Below are positions 42,635 to 52,856 of a DNA stretch of 64,000 bases, one piece after another; the first letter of the stretch is position 1; each line of letters starts with the position of its first letter. Where the stretch lies: assembly GCF_916858675.1 (NCBI RefSeq), contig NZ_CAKASM010000008.1, forward strand, positions 62,001-126,000, written 5' to 3'. The notes beneath the pieces are model-generated. The model was not told the DNA's origin. It worked only from the letters and a program-made list of their open reading frames with translations, and did no database searches. The position numbers were made by a program, and so were the translations under genes. This DNA comes from Sphingomonas sp. Leaf21 (lineage in GTDB: Bacteria; Pseudomonadota; Alphaproteobacteria; Sphingomonadales; Sphingomonadaceae).

Positions 42635-43698
42635 GTCCAATAGAGGATGCGTGCGGACGGCAACGCCGTCGCGATCCCCGCCTCGAAGAAATCCCGCAGG
42701 TCGCGCATCGTGGCCGCGTCATAGACCTGCTTTTCGGTCCCGAACTTGGTCCGCTTGGTAACGCGGTGCGTGCCGCTCATGTCGAGCGACGAGCCCGGAT
42801 ACCAGCTGTCGAGCACCGCCCTGGACCCAGCGGTGAAGCGGTGGGTGATGAGTTCGACCGTCAGGTCGAGCCCCGGCACGCCCTCCAGCACGGCACCGGC
42901 ATCGGCCAGCAACTCGCCATAGGCCTGCCGCCAGCCTTCCGCCGCGATGATCGGCGCGATGGTCAACCCGATCGGATAGCCCGCCTCCGCCATCCGCCCC
43001 AGCGCCGACAGGCGATCCGCGACCGGCGACGTTCCCCCTTCGAACCGCGCGAACAGGCGAGGATTGATCGAGGCGCGCATCCGCGTCCGTCGCTGGTGAT
43101 CGATGCCGATCAGCGGGGCGACATCGGCGAACTTGGTGGTGAAGCGGAGTTGCACCGGCGCCTCCCAAGTGCCGAACCGGGCGATGGCGGCCGACAGCGA
43201 TCCGGTGAGCGGCTCCAGCGCCAGCGGATCGGTATAGCAGGACGCCTCGAACGTGGTTCCCTCCTGCGCGCGATCGCGGCTGCGCGAGGTGATCGTGCCC
43301 CGCCCCAGATAGTCGGGCAGGCCGTCGAGTATCTCGTCGAGATTGGCATAGGCGCGCGTGATCGGCGGCCCTTTCAGCGAGCCTGCCAGATAGCAGTAGC
43401 TGCAATGCGCCGGGCATCCTTCCGCCAGGTCGACCCGCCAGTCGGCGCTGGGCGCGATGGGCTGCAACCGCCGCTTGGACGGCGGTGCCACCACCACCGC
43501 GAGCGTCGACTTGGCGGCGGCATAGGCGCGACGCGGGTCCTCGGGCAGATCGAGCGCCAGCCGGTCGCCGGGCAGCAGGACGATCTCCACGCCCCGCGCC
43601 TCGGCCCGATCGACGATGCCGCGCCCGTGCGCGAAGGCCATCGCCGACCGGGTCACCAGCAATCGCCTCGGCCGCCATGCCGCCCGGTCGTCATTCAT
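42631..43698 (-). CDS. splB: Spore photoproduct lyase-like radical SAM protein
   Basis: 355 residues. The radical SAM cluster Cys95, Cys99 and Cys102 lie in GCPAHCSYCYLAGSL; EASCYTDPLALEPLTG, FTTKFADVAPLIGIDHQRRT, MRASINPR, ELITHRFTAG and the C-terminal ARILYWT are all close to the SplB family. The organism does not sporulate, so a role in DNA repair of another lesion is likely. ATG 43698 fits the family N-terminus; 43719 is an alternative. Confidence 0.88.
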   Translation of the reverse strand: MNDDRAAWRPRRLLVTRSAMAFAHGRGIVDRAEARGVEIVLLPGDRLALDLPEDPRRAYAAAKSTLAVVVAPPSKRRLQPIAPSADWRVDLAEGCPAHCSYCYLAGSLKGPPITRAYANLDEILDGLPDYLGRGTITSRSRDRAQEGTTFEASCYTDPLALEPLTGSLSAAIARFGTWEAPVQLRFTTKFADVAPLIGIDHQRRTRMRASINPRLFARFEGGTSPVADRLSALGRMAEAGYPIGLTIAPIIAAEGWRQAYGELLADAGAVLEGVPGLDLTVELITHRFTAGSRAVLDSWYPGSSLDMSGTHRVTKRTKFGTEKQVYDAATMRDLRDFFEAGIATALPSARILYWT

Positions 43699-43822
43699 GG
43701 ATCGTGCTGCATCCGCCATCGCGACCCGAACGAACCGCCCGGCGCATCGGTCCGTCACGAGGCGCACGACCGCCGCACAAATCAATTTGGCGATATGAGG
43801 CACTTAACCCGATCGGCACGTT

Positions 43823-44692
43823 ATGGAGGCCCCCCAGCGAAAGCAAAGCGTGCCGCATTACCTGATAGCCCAGAGCGAACTTCCCGACGAGCGCGAGGCG
43901 CGAAGGGCGCGAGCCGGAAAAAGCTCCGGCGAAACCTATGCCGCCACGCTGCGACAGATGCAGCCCGGTATCGCCGTCGACATCGTCTCCCCCGCCGATG
44001 ACGACGACAGGATGCCGGTCGAGCGGCTCGCGGGCTATGATGCGGTGTTCCTCACCGGCTCGCCGATGCATGTCTATGACGACACGCCCGAGGTCCGGCG
44101 GCAACTCGCCTTCATGCGCGACGTGTTCGCGGCGGGGGTGCCCTCCTTCGGTTCGTGCGCGGGGCTTCAGATCGCGGTAGCCGCCGCCGGGGGGCAGGTA
44201 CGCAAGATGCCCGAGCGCATGGAGGCGATGATCGCCCGCCGGATCAGCGCGACGGACGATGGACGCGCCCATCCCCTGCTCGCGGGCCGCCCGCCGAGCT
44301 GGGACGCGCCCGCGATTCACGGCGACGAGGTGCTGGCGCTTCCACCCGGCGCGACGCTGCTCGCCAGCAATGCCGTCACGCGCGTGCAGGCGGCGGAGAT
44401 CCGCTTCGATCGCGGCGTCTTCTGGGGGGTGCAGTATCACCCCGAACTGGCGCTGCGCGAAATCGCGCTGGCGATCGCCGCCCAGGCCGGGGATCTGGTC
44501 GAGGCCGGTCTCGCCGAGCATGAGGACGAGGTGCAGGCCCGCGTCGCCGTCCTCGACGCGCTGCACGACTCACCCGACAGCCGCGCGCTGCGCTGGCGGC
44601 TCGGTGTCGACGGCGAATTCGCGGAGGAACGCTTGAGGCGACGCGAAATCGCCAATTTTCTGGCGCACCTCCCCGATCTTCGGAACCGCTAG
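43823..44692 (+). CDS. Class I glutamine amidotransferase-like protein
   Basis: 289 residues. Nucleophile Cys112 in FGSCAGLQIA, His in QYHPELAL (about 216); the third triad member, usually a Glu two residues after the His, is present. No fused synthase domain. The divergent gene on the left is the radical SAM gene. It probably hydrolyses glutamine-like or gamma-glutamyl compounds. Confidence 0.88.
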   Translation: MEAPQRKQSVPHYLIAQSELPDEREARRARAGKSSGETYAATLRQMQPGIAVDIVSPADDDDRMPVERLAGYDAVFLTGSPMHVYDDTPEVRRQLAFMRDVFAAGVPSFGSCAGLQIAVAAAGGQVRKMPERMEAMIARRISATDDGRAHPLLAGRPPSWDAPAIHGDEVLALPPGATLLASNAVTRVQAAEIRFDRGVFWGVQYHPELALREIALAIAAQAGDLVEAGLAEHEDEVQARVAVLDALHDSPDSRALRWRLGVDGEFAEERLRRREIANFLAHLPDLRNR

Positions 44693-44701
44693 AACGCCCG
44701 A

Positions 44702-46609
44702 TCAGCGACGCTTCCACCGCTCCAACTGGTTGAGCACGTCGTTGGCGATCTGCTCGGCCGAATAGCCGGTCAGGTCGCGGCTGCCCGCGACGCCGTCGGT
44801 GCTGGCGGCGAGCGTCCAGGCGATGCTGCGCCGCCCCTCCGACGCGTCCATCGCGGTATACGCCGCCAGCGGGCGCGAGCGGGCCACGACGCGGTAGACC
44901 ATCACCTGGTCCGGCGCCTGGGTGATGGTCAGGGTCGCGGCTTCGTCACCCTGTTCGACCCGGCTCTCCGCCCAGCCCTGCTCGACCATCGCCTCGCATA
45001 CCGTGCGAAAGGCGGGGACGGCGTTGTCGTTCATCTGGCGCAGGATCTCCGCCTTGCTGGCGGGGACGAACAGGCGCTTCAACCGCTCGCCGATCGCCGC
45101 GCCGTCCTCGGCCAGCGCCACGCCCGCCAGATCGGCGTTGGTCTGGCGAACCAGCCCGAAGGCCAGGAGCAGCATGATGAAGCAGAAGGGCAAGGCGGCG
45201 AGCAGCGTCGCCGCCTGCAACGCCCCCAGCCCGCCCGCGACCAGCAGCAGCGCGGCGGTAACCCCCAGCAGGACGCACCAGTACATGCGCTGCCAGCGCG
45301 GCGTATCCTCGCGTCCGCCCGAGGCCAGTGTGTCGATGACCAGCGCCCCCGAATCCGCCGAGGTCACGAAGAACACGCCGACCAGCAGGATCGCCAGCGC
45401 CGAGGTGATGCTGGTGCCGGGGAGATATTCGAAGAATTTGAACAGCGCGGTCGACAGGTTCGCCTGCACCGCGCGCGCGATCCCGCCAGCCGCGCTGCCC
45501 AGGTCGAGCGAGATCGCGGTGTTGCCGAAGACCGTCATCCACAGGAAGGTGAACGCGGTCGGCACGAACAGCACGCCGATCACGAATTCGCGGATCGTGC
45601 GTCCGCGTGAGATCCGCGCGATGAACATGCCGACGAACGGCGACCACGCGATCCACCACGCCCAGTAGAACAGCGTCCAATCCGCCATCCAGGCGCGGGG
45701 CTCATAGGCGTAGAGCGTGAAGGTGCGCTTGACGAAATGATCGAGATACAGGCCGAAATTCTGAACCAGCGCGCGCAGCAGGAACAGGGTCGGTCCGACC
45801 GCCATGACGAACAGCATCAGAAGGACGGCTAGGACCAGGTTCAGCTCGGACAGCCGCCGGATGCCGCGATCCGCGCCGCTCAACACGGACAGGGTCGCCG
45901 CCCCCATGACCAATGCGATCAGCGCGATCTTGACCGTGTTGGTGTCGGGGACCGCATATTCGTAGGAAAGCCCCGCCGTGATCTGCGACACACCGAAACC
46001 CAGCGAGGTGGCGACGCCGAACACGGTGCCGCAGATCGCGAAGATATCGATCGCGTCGCCGATCGGTCCGTTGATCCGCTTGCCCAGGATCGGCGACAGC
46101 CCCGACCGCATCGTCAGGGGCAGCCCCTTGCGATAGGTGAAATAGGCCAGGCTGATCCCGACCAGCGCATAAATGGCCCAGGCATGGACGCCATAATGGT
46201 GGAAGGTGATCGCCATCGCCTCCCGCGCGGCGAGGATGGTGCCCGGCTTCACGTCGGGCGGCGCGATATAATGCTGGATCGGCTCGGCGACCGCGAAATA
46301 CATCAGGCCGATGCCCATGCCCGCCGCGAACAGCATCGCCAGCCAGGAGACATAGGGAAAGTCGGGTTCGGCGTCGTCGGGTCCGAGCTTCAGCTTGCCC
46401 GCCGGCCCGAAGCCCAGCACGAGCACGACGACCAGGAAGACGGCGACCGACGCAATATAGAACCAGCCGAACGTATCGATCGTCCAGCTCTGCGCGGCCT
46501 TGAAGGCGTGGTCCGCCGTACCGGGCATCAGCAGCGTGGTGACCAGCATCGCGGCGACGATCGCACTCGCCCCCCAAAAGACCCGGCGGTTCATTCGTGA
46601 TTCCAGCAT
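44702..46609 (-). CDS. BCCT-family betaine/carnitine/choline transporter
   Basis: 635 residues with twelve hydrophobic segments. The conserved trp-rich GMGIGLMYFAVAEPI and WTLFYWAWWIAWSPFVGMFIARIS signature are present. It is probably a sodium or proton-coupled uptake system for betaine or choline. The C-terminal cytoplasmic extension (about 510-635) is longer than in minimal family members. Start at 46609; 46594 is an alternative. Confidence 0.95.
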   Translation of the reverse strand: MLESRMNRRVFWGASAIVAAMLVTTLLMPGTADHAFKAAQSWTIDTFGWFYIASVAVFLVVVLVLGFGPAGKLKLGPDDAEPDFPYVSWLAMLFAAGMGIGLMYFAVAEPIQHYIAPPDVKPGTILAAREAMAITFHHYGVHAWAIYALVGISLAYFTYRKGLPLTMRSGLSPILGKRINGPIGDAIDIFAICGTVFGVATSLGFGVSQITAGLSYEYAVPDTNTVKIALIALVMGAATLSVLSGADRGIRRLSELNLVLAVLLMLFVMAVGPTLFLLRALVQNFGLYLDHFVKRTFTLYAYEPRAWMADWTLFYWAWWIAWSPFVGMFIARISRGRTIREFVIGVLFVPTAFTFLWMTVFGNTAISLDLGSAAGGIARAVQANLSTALFKFFEYLPGTSITSALAILLVGVFFVTSADSGALVIDTLASGGREDTPRWQRMYWCVLLGVTAALLLVAGGLGALQAATLLAALPFCFIMLLLAFGLVRQTNADLAGVALAEDGAAIGERLKRLFVPASKAEILRQMNDNAVPAFRTVCEAMVEQGWAESRVEQGDEAATLTITQAPDQVMVYRVVARSRPLAAYTAMDASEGRRSIAWTLAASTDGVAGSRDLTGYSAEQIANDVLNQLERWKRR

Positions 46610-46689
46610 GATGGGGTCTTAACACCGATCAGCGCGAAAAGCCCCATCGGTGGGTCGAGCGCTTCCTTGCGTCAGGGGGAGGGCCAAGA

Positions 46690-46812
46690 CCGACCGACAT
46701 TCAACCATGCCTGTCCTTCCCTCGCCCCTCTCTGAGGGGAGAGGGGAGAATAAGCTGAATGTCGATCCGGCCTAGCCCCTCCCCCGACCCCTCCCGCCTG
46801 CGGGAGGGGAGA
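46690..46812. repeat. Hairpin and CCCTCCC-type repeats
   Basis: CGCCCCTCTCTGAGGGGAGAGG near 46730 and CCCTCCCGCCTGCGGGAGGG near 46789-46808, the family of 21598-21712. In the gap between the BCCT and GH92 genes; no gene. Confidence 0.7.
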
Positions 46813-46831
46813 AGAAGGGAGGTGGTCCCCC

Positions 46832-49138
46832 TCACCGGCTCATCGAATAGGGCCGGTCCTTCGCCGCGACCGCCCAGGTCCGGTTCGGCTTCGCGGTCAT
46901 TCGGAACTCCAGCGTTCCGCCCGCCAGTATCTCCTCATGCCGGATGAACCCGCGCGTCAGCTTCGCTCCGTTGAGCAGCACCGATCCGACATAGCGATCG
47001 GCATCGCCAAGCCCATCCGCCGTCATCGTGAACCGCTTGCCGTTGGGCAGGTTCAGTACGGCGCGGGAAACGAAGGGGCGGCCGATGACATATTGGTTGG
47101 TCCCCGGCGTGACGGGATAGAAGCCCAGCGCCGTGAAGGCGAGCCAGGCCGACATCTGCCCCAGATCGTCATTGCCCGACAGCCCGTCGGGGCCCGGCTT
47201 GTACTGGCTCTCGACGATCTGCTTCAACCGTTCCTGCGTTCGCCATGGCTGCCCCGCATAGCTGTAGAGATAGGCGACATGGTGGCTCGGCTCGTTGCCA
47301 TGGATATATTGCCCGATCAGCCCGGCAATATCCTCGGCATGGCTATAGTCGAGCTTCGAATTGTCATAGTCGAACATCCGGTCGAGCTTGGCGACCACCG
47401 CCTTGTCGCCGCCCATCGTGCGGAACAGCCCGGCCTGATCCTGCGGCACGAACCAGCTATATTGCCAGGCATTGCCCTCGGTATAATCCGAACCATAGTT
47501 GATCGCGGTCGGATCGAACGGCACGCGCCAACTGCCATCGGCCTTGCGCGCGCGCAGGAAGCCGGTCTTCGCGTCGAAACTGTTGTGCCAGTTCCCCGCG
47601 CGCCTCTCGAAATCGGCGGTGATGTCGCGCCGTCCCATGGCGGCCGCCATGCGGGCGATCGCCCAGTCGTCATAGGCATATTCGACCGTCTTCGACGCCG
47701 CCTCCGGCTCGCGGTCGATCGGGACATAGCCACGCTTCATATATTCACCCAGGCCGCCATAGGGCGCGTAGCGCGCGCTCGCGACCATGGCGTCGAGCGC
47801 GGCATCGGCGTCGAAGCCGCGGATTCCCTTCATATAGGCGTCGGCGATGACCGGGACGGCATGATAGCCGATCATCGTCCACGTCTCGCGCCCGTGGAAC
47901 TGCCACACCGGCAGGATGCCGTCGGGGCTGTCGGCGCGGCTGGCGATCAGCGACTGGACGATCTCGGCATTGACCTTTTCGGGCTGGATCAGGGTCAGCA
48001 GCGGATGCTCGGCGCGGAACGTATCCCAGAGCGAGAAGGTCGAGCGGAAGGTGAAGCCCTGTGCGCGGTGGACCTGATCGTCGGGCCCGCGATAGCGGCC
48101 ATCGCTGTCGCTCCAGACGCTGGGCGCGAGCAGGCTGTGGTACAGCGCGGTGGCGACCATGCGGCGCATCGGCGCGGCCCCCTCCATCTCGACCGCGCCC
48201 AACGCCCGGGTCCAGGCGGCGCGGGTCCGGTCGCGGACCGCGTCGAAGCCGCCGGGCTCGCTGTCGAGATTGGCGATCGCCCCCGCCTCGTCCACGCCGG
48301 AGATCGCGACCTTGACCTCCAGCGGTCGGTCGAGCGTCCCGAAATCGAGCCGCGCCTCCAACGCCCGGCCCAGTCGCTCGGCCACCGCATCGCTGCCCCG
48401 CCCCGGCCCCTGAAAACCCTTATAGGCTATCTCGGTCTCACGATTGACCAGCGCATGGGTGACGAGCGGCGCGGAAAAACGCATGGCGAAGAAGAATTTG
48501 CGCCCCGGTGCCCAGCCACGCGTCTCGCGAAATCCGGTCAGCGTCCCGTCGGGGCGCAGCCGCAGTCCGCTCCACAGGATCTTGCCCGGATAGTTGTAAA
48601 GCGACGAACGGAGATCGACGACGAGGTGCGCCGACTTTCCGGCGGGGAAGGCATAGCGATGAACGCCGACCCGCGTCCCGGCGGTCAGTTCGGCGCGGAC
48701 ACCCGGCCGGTCGAGCGTCACCGCATAATAGCCGGGCCGCACCTCCTCGGTCGCGTGGCGGAAGGGCGAGCGATAGCCGGGCGCGGCGGGCGTGCCCGGA
48801 TCCATCGGCACCTCGTCGCCCGATACGGGCATGACCAGCAGATCGCCCAGGTCGGAATGTCCCGCGCCGGAGAAATGGGTATGGCTGAACCCCTGGATCG
48901 TCGGGTCGTCATAGCGATAGCCAGCCGCATGTCCGTAACAGGTGCGCAATTCGCAACCCGTATCGGTGTCGGGAGACAGTTGCACCATGCCGAAGGGCGC
49001 GACCGCACCGGGGAAGGTATGCCCCTCGCCCCCCGTGCCGATCAGGGGATCGACGTCGTCGATCGTGGCCCGCTGCGCCGACGCGTCCGCGGACAATATC
49101 GCGAGCCCCAGCATGATCGCCCGCATCGCCATCCGCAC
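46832..49138 (-). CDS. GH92-family alpha-1,2-mannosidase-like glycosidase
   Basis: 768 residues with signal peptide (to ASAQ). Family marks: VDPLIGTGGEGHTFPGAVAPFGMVQLSPDTDTG, IQGFSHTHFSGAGHSDLGDL, the EPSHHVAYLY and GNDDLGQMSAWLAFTALGFYPVTPGTNQYVIG segments. Calcium-dependent exo-alpha-mannosidases of this family trim mannose from glycans. Secreted, so possibly a type II secretion cargo or periplasmic. Confidence 0.95.
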   Translation of the reverse strand: MRMAMRAIMLGLAILSADASAQRATIDDVDPLIGTGGEGHTFPGAVAPFGMVQLSPDTDTGCELRTCYGHAAGYRYDDPTIQGFSHTHFSGAGHSDLGDLLVMPVSGDEVPMDPGTPAAPGYRSPFRHATEEVRPGYYAVTLDRPGVRAELTAGTRVGVHRYAFPAGKSAHLVVDLRSSLYNYPGKILWSGLRLRPDGTLTGFRETRGWAPGRKFFFAMRFSAPLVTHALVNRETEIAYKGFQGPGRGSDAVAERLGRALEARLDFGTLDRPLEVKVAISGVDEAGAIANLDSEPGGFDAVRDRTRAAWTRALGAVEMEGAAPMRRMVATALYHSLLAPSVWSDSDGRYRGPDDQVHRAQGFTFRSTFSLWDTFRAEHPLLTLIQPEKVNAEIVQSLIASRADSPDGILPVWQFHGRETWTMIGYHAVPVIADAYMKGIRGFDADAALDAMVASARYAPYGGLGEYMKRGYVPIDREPEAASKTVEYAYDDWAIARMAAAMGRRDITADFERRAGNWHNSFDAKTGFLRARKADGSWRVPFDPTAINYGSDYTEGNAWQYSWFVPQDQAGLFRTMGGDKAVVAKLDRMFDYDNSKLDYSHAEDIAGLIGQYIHGNEPSHHVAYLYSYAGQPWRTQERLKQIVESQYKPGPDGLSGNDDLGQMSAWLAFTALGFYPVTPGTNQYVIGRPFVSRAVLNLPNGKRFTMTADGLGDADRYVGSVLLNGAKLTRGFIRHEEILAGGTLEFRMTAKPNRTWAVAAKDRPYSMSR

Positions 49139-49204
49139 GCTCCCCTTTCGCTACCCGCGCACCTTCCCCGATATGCGCCGCGTTGCCAAGGGCTTCGCCG
49201 CGGC

Positions 49205-49981
49205 TCAGACCATGGGGACTGCCGCGCTATACATCTGACAATCGGCGCGGCGCGGTCCCGTCAGATTGCCGTCGTTGCGAAGCGAATAGGCCGTTCGCTC
49301 ACGCACGTTGAACGCGACGGAACGCCTGATCCGCAGGCTGCCGAGCGCCGAGGTGACCAGGCTGACCGGCGCGACGGGCTGGTAATCATAGACGACCTCG
49401 ACCACCATCACGGCCGTGCCCCCCGCCGCCGCGATCTGGTTTCCAGGCTTGCCGACCCCGTCGATGACCGACGCACCCTCGACCGCGCCATGGTCTTCAT
49501 TCGCGCTGTCGTTAAGGTCGGTGACCGCGCCGCCGCGAGCGTTCAGCGGTACGCCGAGCGATGACGGCGTCGCCATCGCGCCGGCACAACGCTGCCACCG
49601 GATCCACTGGCGATATCCGCTGGGATTGCTGGCGGATACCGTGCCCTTGCCACCGGTCCCGGTGGTCGTGGTCCGCTGTTCGAGGTCGGACAGGATGATC
49701 CGCCCATTGGCCGCCAGCGAGAGTGGTTCGCCCATCTTCATCGCCCCGATCATGATTTCGGTGATATCGGCCTCGTCGATCGAGGTGCGAACCCGACCGG
49801 CATTGTCGGCAACCGCCATCGCGATCTGCGACACCCGCAGATTGGCCATGACATAGTTGCCGATCTCCACCCCACCCAGGCCGAGCAGCAGGACGACGGG
49901 CGCCGCGAGCGCGAACTCGATCATGGCGATGCCGCGCCGGTCGCGCGTCACGCGCACGTGCTGCTTCACGAGACGCATCAT
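49205..49981 (-). CDS. TadE-family pilus assembly protein
   Basis: 258 residues from ATG 49981 overlapping the upstream stop (ATGA); ATG 49987 and 49978 are alternatives. Begins with a basic stretch and RRGIAMIEFALAAPVVLLLGLG, the TadE-type N-terminus. Third gene of a TadE/TadE/TadG set. Expected to be an accessory minor pilin or assembly factor of a Flp-type pilus. Confidence 0.85.
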   Translation of the reverse strand: MMRLVKQHVRVTRDRRGIAMIEFALAAPVVLLLGLGGVEIGNYVMANLRVSQIAMAVADNAGRVRTSIDEADITEIMIGAMKMGEPLSLAANGRIILSDLEQRTTTTGTGGKGTVSASNPSGYRQWIRWQRCAGAMATPSSLGVPLNARGGAVTDLNDSANEDHGAVEGASVIDGVGKPGNQIAAAGGTAVMVVEVVYDYQPVAPVSLVTSALGSLRIRRSVAFNVRERTAYSLRNDGNLTGPRRADCQMYSAAVPMV

Positions 49982-50574
49982 CGGCATAACGTCACGGGCT
50001 CGGGCTGCGAGGCATAGGGCTGGTTCTTCAACATCGTCGTCGCGGTCAGCTTCGTCACCGCGTTCCCGCCCATCAACCGGCTCATCGGCACGATCTCGGG
50101 ATAGGTCACCGTCGCGGTATAGAGCACGACATCGTCCGAGCCGCCGGTGCCCGCGCGTGCGCTATCGGCATCCCACACGCCATTGCCGTTGATATCCAGG
50201 AAACAGTCTCCGGCATTGTAGACGCCGAGTGGCGGCTTGTCGGTGGTGATCGGCTCGGGCTTGGCGACCTGCTGAAAATTGCCGTAGCTGGTGGGCACGA
50301 CGACGACATCGGCATTCCGCGCGATCGCCTTGACGCTTTCGCCGACCATCGCGGTCAACTGCGCGGCGGTCGTGCCCGTGCCGATCGTGACCCGCCGGGC
50401 GGCGCGATCGAGCGCGTCCTGCAACTGCGTGGCGACATATTGGCGGTAGCCCAGGTCGAACAGGCCGCACATCACCGCGATCGCTGGCAGTGCGATGAGG
50501 GCGAACTCGACGACCGACGCGCCACGACGGTTTCGGGCGATCCTGCCAAGCGCCTGGCCGCAACGCGCCTTCAC
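49978..50574 (-). CDS. TadE-family pilus assembly protein
   Basis: 198 residues from a GTG at 50574 that overlaps the upstream gene's stop (GTGA). RRGASVVEFALIALPAIAVMCGLFDLGY is the TadE-like membrane segment. Ends with a Cys. Middle gene of the operon. Confidence 0.85.
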   Translation of the reverse strand: MKARCGQALGRIARNRRGASVVEFALIALPAIAVMCGLFDLGYRQYVATQLQDALDRAARRVTIGTGTTAAQLTAMVGESVKAIARNADVVVVPTSYGNFQQVAKPEPITTDKPPLGVYNAGDCFLDINGNGVWDADSARAGTGGSDDVVLYTATVTYPEIVPMSRLMGGNAVTKLTATTMLKNQPYASQPEPVTLCR

Positions 50575-52274
50575 TGGGTCAGCCTCAACGCGCCGATATT
50601 CTTCCCGATTTCGACGAAGCGCGCCATCAACGCCGCCTGGTTGGACGAGGTGGACGCCTGGCTGGTCGTGCTGGCGCAATTGGTCAGCGACGTGTCGAGC
50701 TTGGTCGCGAAGCCGATCACCCAGATGGAATAGCCCATCGACTTGGCCTGCGAGCAAAGCAGGCTGAACCGCTGTTTGTGGCGCGCGAGTTGGTCGGTCT
50801 GGTTGGAATATACGCCGCCGGGTGTGACCCGAGCATCGAGCTGTTCGACGCCGTAGGAGGAATAGAGCGAGCCATAGCCCGTCTGAAACTGATCGTCGGT
50901 CATGAAGATGATGTATTTCTTGACCGGCATCATGTTGTAGGTGTCCGGATTGTTGTTCCCGAAAATGCCGCCGGACGACGCCCAGCGCGCGCCCCACATC
51001 ATCCCGTTGTCATGATAGGTGCCGCCATCGGGATTGAGCGTGTTGAGATATTTCCGCAGGTCGTCCCTGCTCCATCCCTGCATCGACGCGGCCGGTGATG
51101 GGCAGGCATATTGCGGCTTATAGGGGTCGTTTTCGTAGATCCCGCTCTGGTAGCTGGTATACTCGACGTCCGGCCAATAGGGTTTCCACCTGGTTTCCGT
51201 GCTGTTCGGTATCAGATCGATATCCAGATCGGTGGCACCGAGCGGAATGGCCATATCGCCGGAACCCATTCGTACCGTCGACCGCTCCTCGACGCACCCT
51301 TCCCAGGTGACCCTGTTGGGTTTTTTGGCGGTCGGCGTCACGCCATAGTAATTGGCGGTTCCGACCAGATCGGACACATCGACACTATTCCCCGACACAT
51401 ATTGCGACGTGTCGAACGTGCGAAGGCCATAACGGAAAAAGGTGCACATGCCGCTTCGGGAATCGAAACTGCCCGACCGATACCCACACGTTGACGAATT
51501 GGTGCTTTCGGTCACGACCTGTCGGGATTGATAGGTCCACGGGCCCGACAGCATATAGTTGGGATTGGCGGCGCGGATGGCACCGCCGATATTGACGGCG
51601 CTGGCATAGGGAACCACGCAGTAGCGAAGCCGCATGCCGGAGGCCGCCAACTGGCTCTGCACCGGCGCCAGCTGGTCGTACAAGGCGAGCACGGCAGAGC
51701 GCAGCGCCTCGATCTTGGTCTGCGTATCCGCCGACGTCGCCTTGTCCCGCATCGAACCGGTCGTATCCAGCACGAAGACGATGTCCGTGTTCACGAAATC
51801 CTGCGAGGCATTGCAGCTCACGCTGACCGGCAGCTCGACAAAGCCGAATATCCGCATCAGCGACGTCGGAACCGTCGTGGCGGCGTTGATGACGACCGTC
51901 GTCTTCGACGTTGTCGTGCTGGAGATCGACGGCGCGAACGGCTTCGACCCGAACATGCCCTGCTGGAAGTTGAAGTTGAAGAACTTGGTCGCCTCGGCCC
52001 GGACGCCGTCATCGACGGTGCCGGTGGTCATGGCGCGACGCCCCGCCAGCACGCCCGCGTCGCAGGCGATCTGCATCTGCTTGCGCGTCACATATCCCAT
52101 GCCGAGATCGACGGCGGATCCGACAAGCGCAATGAGGGGGATGAGGAAAAACGCCCACAGAAGCATGACATTGCCGCGCCGATCACAGGCCAGCGCGGCA
52201 AGTGGGCCCGGTTCCCCGAACCGTGGCGGGCGGGCCCTTCGAAGCGTTGCGCGACACGGAAGCGGGCGGTTCAT
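50571..52274 (-). CDS. TadG-like pilus assembly protein with vWA domain
   Basis: 567 residues. N-terminal membrane segment CDRRGNVMLLWAFFLIPLIALVG (TadG-type) and a C-terminal von Willebrand factor A domain: FVLDTTGSM has the MIDAS DxTGSM (D-x-S-x-S like), and IIFMTDDQF lies later in the domain. First gene of the operon. Probably anchors pilus assembly in the envelope. Confidence 0.88.
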   Translation of the reverse strand: MNRPLPCRATLRRARPPRFGEPGPLAALACDRRGNVMLLWAFFLIPLIALVGSAVDLGMGYVTRKQMQIACDAGVLAGRRAMTTGTVDDGVRAEATKFFNFNFQQGMFGSKPFAPSISSTTTSKTTVVINAATTVPTSLMRIFGFVELPVSVSCNASQDFVNTDIVFVLDTTGSMRDKATSADTQTKIEALRSAVLALYDQLAPVQSQLAASGMRLRYCVVPYASAVNIGGAIRAANPNYMLSGPWTYQSRQVVTESTNSSTCGYRSGSFDSRSGMCTFFRYGLRTFDTSQYVSGNSVDVSDLVGTANYYGVTPTAKKPNRVTWEGCVEERSTVRMGSGDMAIPLGATDLDIDLIPNSTETRWKPYWPDVEYTSYQSGIYENDPYKPQYACPSPAASMQGWSRDDLRKYLNTLNPDGGTYHDNGMMWGARWASSGGIFGNNNPDTYNMMPVKKYIIFMTDDQFQTGYGSLYSSYGVEQLDARVTPGGVYSNQTDQLARHKQRFSLLCSQAKSMGYSIWVIGFATKLDTSLTNCASTTSQASTSSNQAALMARFVEIGKNIGALRLTQ

Positions 52275-52440
52275 GCCAGGCGATCTATGGGCAGAACGTA
52301 AAGGGCAAGTTTATCAAGAAACCGGAATTAACCGTTTCAATCGATCGCCTTCGCAGGTTTCGGGGTGGGGGTGAGCCGATGGAACACCCGGCCGTCTGGC
52401 GCACTATGCTGACAGGGGCGCTCATGCCCCGCGGAGGCAC

Positions 52441-52692
52441 ATGATGGCACAGGACAGGTCCGCGACACTCTATCGAATGGTGCTGCCCGAGCACACCTGC
52501 CCCTTTGGCGTCCATGCCAAACAACTGCTCGAGGACGCGGGGTTCGAGGTCGAGGATCGCATTCTCCACTCACGCGAAGAGGTCGATGCATTCAAGGCGG
52601 AGCATGGCGTCGCCACCACGCCGCAGGTCTTCATCGACGGCACCCGGATCGGTGGGAGCGACGATCTGGAGCGCTATCTCGGCCAGGCCTGA
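52441..52692 (+). CDS. Glutaredoxin-family protein with CPFG site
   Basis: 83 residues. Thioredoxin fold with Cys20 in the monothiol-like CPFG motif, cis-Pro in TTPQVFIDG and GGSDDL glutathione-binding region. Only one active-site Cys, so it acts by a monothiol mechanism or carries Fe-S. Starts at 52441, with a second ATG at 52444. Confidence 0.88.
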   Translation: MMAQDRSATLYRMVLPEHTCPFGVHAKQLLEDAGFEVEDRILHSREEVDAFKAEHGVATTPQVFIDGTRIGGSDDLERYLGQA

Positions 52693-52856
52693 ACGCGTCC
52701 GGCGTGCGGGATAGGCGCGTCGCCAAGAACTACTGTAACCCGAACGAAACATAAGCATCACGGCATTGTTACCAATGTGTCGCGGAATTGATGTAAAGCC
52801 TGCCTAACGGATCCCCCAGCCGCACCTGTCGGTGCCGCGCCTGAGGGGGTAGATGC

